DNA of 53,786 nt from positions 1-53,786 of the forward strand of contig CALENB010000450.1 in NCBI GenBank assembly GCA_937910235.1, in the 5' to 3' direction. Origin of the DNA: an uncultured Myxococcales bacterium (lineage in GTDB: Bacteria; Myxococcota_A; UBA9042). The position numbers were made by a program, and so were the translations under genes. This document shows positions 51,353 through 53,786 of the stretch, piece after piece; positions within the stretch are counted from its first letter, which is position 1; each line of letters begins with the position of its first letter. The notes under the pieces were generated by a model that had not been told where the DNA came from, made no database searches, and was given only the letters and a program-made list of their open reading frames with translations.

Positions 51353-51787
51353 CTACATCGGCAGCTGCCCTTGCGAGATAACCTGCACATCTTCCGACTT
51401 CTGATCGAGCGCCTGCGCGATGATGCGATCCGTGGCCTCACCGAGCCAGCTCCGCAGCTCCGTGTCGAGACGTTCGAATTGTGGCCAGAGGGTGCTGTCC
51501 ATGAAGCGTTTGGGCACTTTTACCATGACGGTCTGCCGACGCTGACGGCGATATTGATAAGGCTTGAGACCATAGCTACGCAGGAGCGCCAAGAGCAGCT
51601 TGCGCGACCACGGATCGTGCATCGTGAGCGTGAATTCGATGGGCGCCTCAACCGACTCGGCCTCGCGCAGCCGCTCTCGCAGACGCGCCCGCGCCCGGCC
51701 CGCCGCGTCACGTTCGCCGTCGGTTGTCGCGCCGGCAAAGAGGGCCTCGATCGCTTGTAGCTTGCGTAGCAAATCTTGCTCGTCCAT
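51353..51787 (-). CDS. Conserved unknown 144-aa protein
   Basis: The ATG is preceded by AGGAGG ten bases upstream. The protein starts D-E-Q-D-L-L-R-K-L-Q-A-I-E-A-L-F-A-G-A-T-T and contains D-P-W-S-R-K-L-L-L-A-L-L-R-S-Y-G-L-K-P-Y-Q-Y and R-R-Q-R-R-Q-T-V-M-V-K-V-P-K-R-F. I recall this pattern from small conserved hypothetical proteins in proteobacteria and myxobacteria, but I know no function. It is helical, basic in the middle, with no signal peptide or membrane segment. It is co-directional with the helicase-amidoligase gene, separated by 281 bases containing a palindrome. Confidence 0.82.
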   Translation of the reverse strand: MDEQDLLRKLQAIEALFAGATTDGERDAAGRARARLRERLREAESVEAPIEFTLTMHDPWSRKLLLALLRSYGLKPYQYRRQRRQTVMVKVPKRFMDSTLWPQFERLDTELRSWLGEATDRIIAQALDQKSEDVQVISQGQLPM

Positions 51788-52091
51788 CGATTGAATGCCT
51801 CCTGCGCGGCCGCGAGGGTCAGGGTTGTTGGTGGCCTAGACGCGCTCGCGGCAGGACGCGGAGCGCATGGGCGGCCTTGGCCAGCCGGGAGGCTGGATCG
51901 GCTAAGGCGAGATGTCGAGGGCGACGCCTCAGGCGCTCCCGGTCGACATGCGACGTAGACTGTCTCATACGCGCCGGATACCGATGCATCTTTGCGCCGT
52001 CGACCGTAGCAACGACGAGACGCTCGGCACGCCGCGACGAGCGTGAGGATCCGTGAGGTTCGTTTAGGTACGACATCAAACAGGAGGCACC
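51788..52091. other. 304-bp divergent intergenic stretch
   Basis: This lies between the starts of the 144-aa and 165-aa genes. I see Shine-Dalgarno sequences at both ends (AGGAGG in each case) and a small palindrome CGCCTCAGGCG near 51925-51935. There is no tRNA, small gene or convincing terminator. It presumably contains two divergent promoters that I cannot place by eye. Confidence 0.6.
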
Positions 52092-52589
52092 ATGAAGCTC
52101 TCAACCCCCCAGCGCAGCGCGTTGGCGATGGCCTACGCGGCCGACGTCGCGTGCGAGGTGGATGACGATGAAGGCCCGCGCTTGCGCACCATCCGGGCGC
52201 TCGTCAAGCGTGGCTTGTTGCGGGACGACGTGGACAACAGCGATTGTTTTGTCCTGACGGCGGCGGGACGGGAGGCGGTCGATATTCCTGCGGCGCTGGC
52301 TCGCAAGCCGGCGACGGCGTTGGCGGCGGTCACGATCGCTGCGGCGTGCTGGGTGGGAGAGGACGCTGAAGTTCATGACCCGGCGGTGGTCGCTATGCCT
52401 TTGCATGATGAGGGGGAGAGCGACTGGACGGGGGTGATCGCGCTGGTGGAGCGCCCGGAGTATGGCGACGTTGGATGGGTGGACTACGAGGCCGCGGCGA
52501 CGCTGGCGGCGGAGCTGGGGTTTCCTTGTTATGTCGAGGAGATCAATCACTACTTCGTGGCGTTTTGGCCTGGGGAGGAGGAGGGGTAG
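52092..52589 (+). CDS. Unknown 165-aa protein, possible N-terminal winged helix
   Basis: The ATG follows AGGAGGCACC, an excellent ribosome site. The N-terminal 65 residues (T-P-Q-R-S-A-L, then R-L-R-T-I-R-A-L-V-K-R-G-L-L and F-V-L-T-A-A-G-R-E-A-V) have the spacing of a winged-helix/MarR-like fold. The rest is acidic and W/Y-containing without a known motif (D-V-G-W-V-D-Y-E-A-A-A-T-L-A-A-E-L). Possibly a small regulator or a nucleic-acid-binding protein; function not assigned. Confidence 0.75.
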   Translation: MKLSTPQRSALAMAYAADVACEVDDDEGPRLRTIRALVKRGLLRDDVDNSDCFVLTAAGREAVDIPAALARKPATALAAVTIAAACWVGEDAEVHDPAVVAMPLHDEGESDWTGVIALVERPEYGDVGWVDYEAAATLAAELGFPCYVEEINHYFVAFWPGEEEG

Positions 52590-52777
52590 GTGCTTTGGCT
52601 GGGGCGGAGGTGCGCGTCGCGATCTCTGTTGCCCAGCGGATCGAGGCCTAGTCGTGGACGTTTGAGGGCCGTGAGCGATGGCGCATGGACGTAGCCGACG
52701 TAACCGAGCTGGCGCCGGTATTATGAGAGGCGCCGACGAAACCATAGGGTCGCACACCAAATGAGACAGATCACAGC

Positions 52778-52821
52778 CGCGAAAAACCACTCTTACGACG
52801 TCGTAAGAGTGGTTTTTCGCG
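52778..52821. promoter_or_regulatory. Perfect 44-bp palindrome
   Basis: Both 22-base arms are exactly complementary with no spacer, centred between 52799 and 52800 on ACGT. Each arm holds a five-base A or T run, so as RNA the 13-bp core CCACTCTTACGAC / GTCGTAAGAGTGG would form a strong hairpin followed by U5 in either direction. It can therefore be a bidirectional intrinsic terminator after the 165-aa gene, or a dimer-bound operator for the next gene. A diverged copy is at 51215-51258. Confidence 0.9.
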
Positions 52822-52872
52822 CAGCGCTACGGCACGATGCGGCGTCCTTCCCCTCAACCTGGAGCTGTCTTC

Positions 52873-53583
52873 ATGAACGACCTCTCTGCGAATCCCCTAG
52901 CCATTGCCGGTCTCACGCCATTCGAAGACATCCTCGACGAGCTGGAGCGGCTCGCGCGGGAGCATCTGCTGTTTTTCCGGGTGCAGGTCGGCAACGTGCT
53001 GCTGCAGCACTTCTGGGGCGGCGACCCGGTGGCGTTCTCGAGCCGTGATTCCACCAAAGACGCGCGGTTTGAGCTGTTTTTTGAGAAGTGCGAAGAGGCC
53101 TTGGCGCGGTATGGGCTGTCGAAGGCGCAGGCGCGCACCAGCATCCGGGCGAGCGTCGTGGTGCGGACGCTGCCGCCGGCGGTGGCAGAGCGGTTGTTTC
53201 TCTCGCAGGTGCTGGAGCTGGCGCGGCTGCGGGATCCGACGGAGCGAGCGAAGGTGGCCGGGGCGGCGATCGCGAGCGATTGGTCGGTGAAGCAGCTGCG
53301 GGATGTGGTGAGCGCGGTGCGGGCTGGGCTGCCGATGGACGCGGATGAGGCGACGCCTGGGGTGCAGGTGGCGGAGGTGGCGAGGGATGAGCGGCTGCCG
53401 GTGCCGGGGCGGATGGTGACGCGTGCGGAGAAGCTGGTGGGTGATGTGGAGAGTTGGACGGCGGCGTGGGAGCGGGTGGATCTGAGTAAGCTGCGGGATG
53501 GGCAGCGGAAGAGGTTGGAGGTGGCGGCCACAGCGTTGGAAGCGCGGGTGGTGGCGCTGCGGGTGGGGTTGGGGAAGGGGTGA
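52873..53583 (+). CDS. Unknown 236-aa protein with a possible ParB-like helical HTH segment
   Basis: I chose M-N-D-L-S-A-N-P-L-A because GGAG lies eight bases upstream; an ATG 12 codons earlier is possible. No family is certain. The middle part (G-L-S-K-A-Q-A-R-T-S-I-R-A, then L-P-P-A-V-A-E-R-L, L-A-R-L-R-D-P-T-E-R-A-K-V-A and D-W-S-V-K-Q-L-R-D-V-V) has the order of hydrophobic and polar residues seen in ParB/KorB HTH and linker helices. The ParB N-terminal CTPase domain is lacking. The C-terminus is coiled-coil-like. A perfect palindrome lies 52 bases upstream and may be its operator. No partner ParA is seen. Confidence 0.72.
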   Translation: MNDLSANPLAIAGLTPFEDILDELERLAREHLLFFRVQVGNVLLQHFWGGDPVAFSSRDSTKDARFELFFEKCEEALARYGLSKAQARTSIRASVVVRTLPPAVAERLFLSQVLELARLRDPTERAKVAGAAIASDWSVKQLRDVVSAVRAGLPMDADEATPGVQVAEVARDERLPVPGRMVTRAEKLVGDVESWTAAWERVDLSKLRDGQRKRLEVAATALEARVVALRVGLGKG

Positions 53584-53602
53584 GTTTCAGGATGATTCTA
53601 TA

Positions 53603-53618
53603 CACGTTTTTGAACGTG
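53603..53618. promoter_or_regulatory. Short inverted repeat near the right edge
   Basis: CACGTT-TTTG-AACGTG is a 6-bp perfect inverted repeat with a four-base spacer, just after the last gene. It could be an operator or a weak terminator. A plus-strand frame from the ATG at 53592 stays open to the window edge, but has no ribosome site and I do not call it a gene. Confidence 0.3.
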
Positions 53619-53786
53619 GTTCGCCGTGCTGATCGAGGGGCTGCCGGTCTCATGCGGACAGCGCCGTTGGAGGCGAACGACGGCAGCCGCGCGGTCAATT
53701 TGCTGGCCGCGAGGCAATCTGAAGCGACTTTTGCGGTGCACGGGCTTGGTGCTGGGCGACGCAAGTTGGTGCAGAGAGCGTTGAGC

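Noticed and set aside
53592-53786. A plus-strand gene running off the right edge
   Set aside because: The frame is open for about 65 codons, but it has no ribosome site and no recognisable domain, and most frames this short are open by chance at high GC.

Overview
The window is one continuous stretch of high-GC DNA, almost fully coding. It holds about 23 convincing genes and no rRNA, tRNA, CRISPR array, transposase or phage structural gene that I can see. The host looks like a Myxococcota/Bradymonadota-type bacterium (the old deltaproteobacteria). The main hint is a lipoprotein carrying the Cys-rich D-x-x-x-C-T-x-D-x-C-D repeats common in those lineages; strong GC codon bias and large AAA+/VWA/SWIM gene sets agree with this. 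That is an inference, not a taxonomic assignment.

Layout. (1) 3-7922, plus strand: a Wadjet-type anti-plasmid operon of the DUF2397/DUF2398/SMC-like/DUF2399-Toprim kind (jetABCD; jetA is cut by the window edge), with all junctions overlapping. (2) 7735-13725, minus strand: a winged-helix AAA+ ATPase of the kind found in contractile-injection loci, an 856-aa alanine-rich helical protein with hydrophobic segments, an unknown 232-aa protein, and what looks like the C-terminal remnant of an APH-type phosphotransferase. (3) 13876-17001, plus: a PLD-nuclease/SF2-helicase/DUF3427 protein. (4) 17072-20917: an unrecognised 743-aa protein diverging from an orphan PAAR-tip protein with a glycine-rich repetitive tail. 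(5) 20947-36649, minus: a compact DNA-end-processing operon encoding an SbcD/YhaO-like phosphoesterase, an SbcC/YhaN-like membrane-anchored ATPase, then RecC, RecB and RecD. (6) 36952-40947, plus: a SNF2 ATPase with a degenerate SWIM finger, followed by the convergent lipoprotein. (7) 41599-46860, minus: a four-gene set of SWIM zinc-finger protein, MoxR-type AAA+, DUF2201-type metallopeptidase/VWA protein and winged-helix tandem AAA+ ATPase. (8) 46996-51787, minus: a Fic protein, a very unusual SF2 helicase fused to a C-terminal amidoligase-like domain, and a conserved unknown protein. (9) 52092-53583, plus: two small unknown proteins, the second preceded by a perfect 44-bp palindrome.

How it fits together. 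Nearly every gene acts on DNA ends, DNA topology or NTP-driven protein remodelling, so the region reads as a defence/genome-surveillance island. Wadjet cleaves closed-circular DNA. RecBCD and the SbcCD-like pair degrade open ends. The PLD-helicase, SNF2 and helicase-amidoligase proteins are further nucleic-acid-dependent ATPases. The SWIM/MoxR/VWA/AAA+ set resembles predicted NTP-dependent conflict systems. The two most unusual items are the helicase-amidoligase fusion and the MoxR/VWA operon, whose stop-start junction is itself a five-fold 18-bp tandem repeat. Four genes in the window carry in-frame 12- or 18-bp minisatellites, and two related palindromes flank the helicase-amidoligase end of the island.
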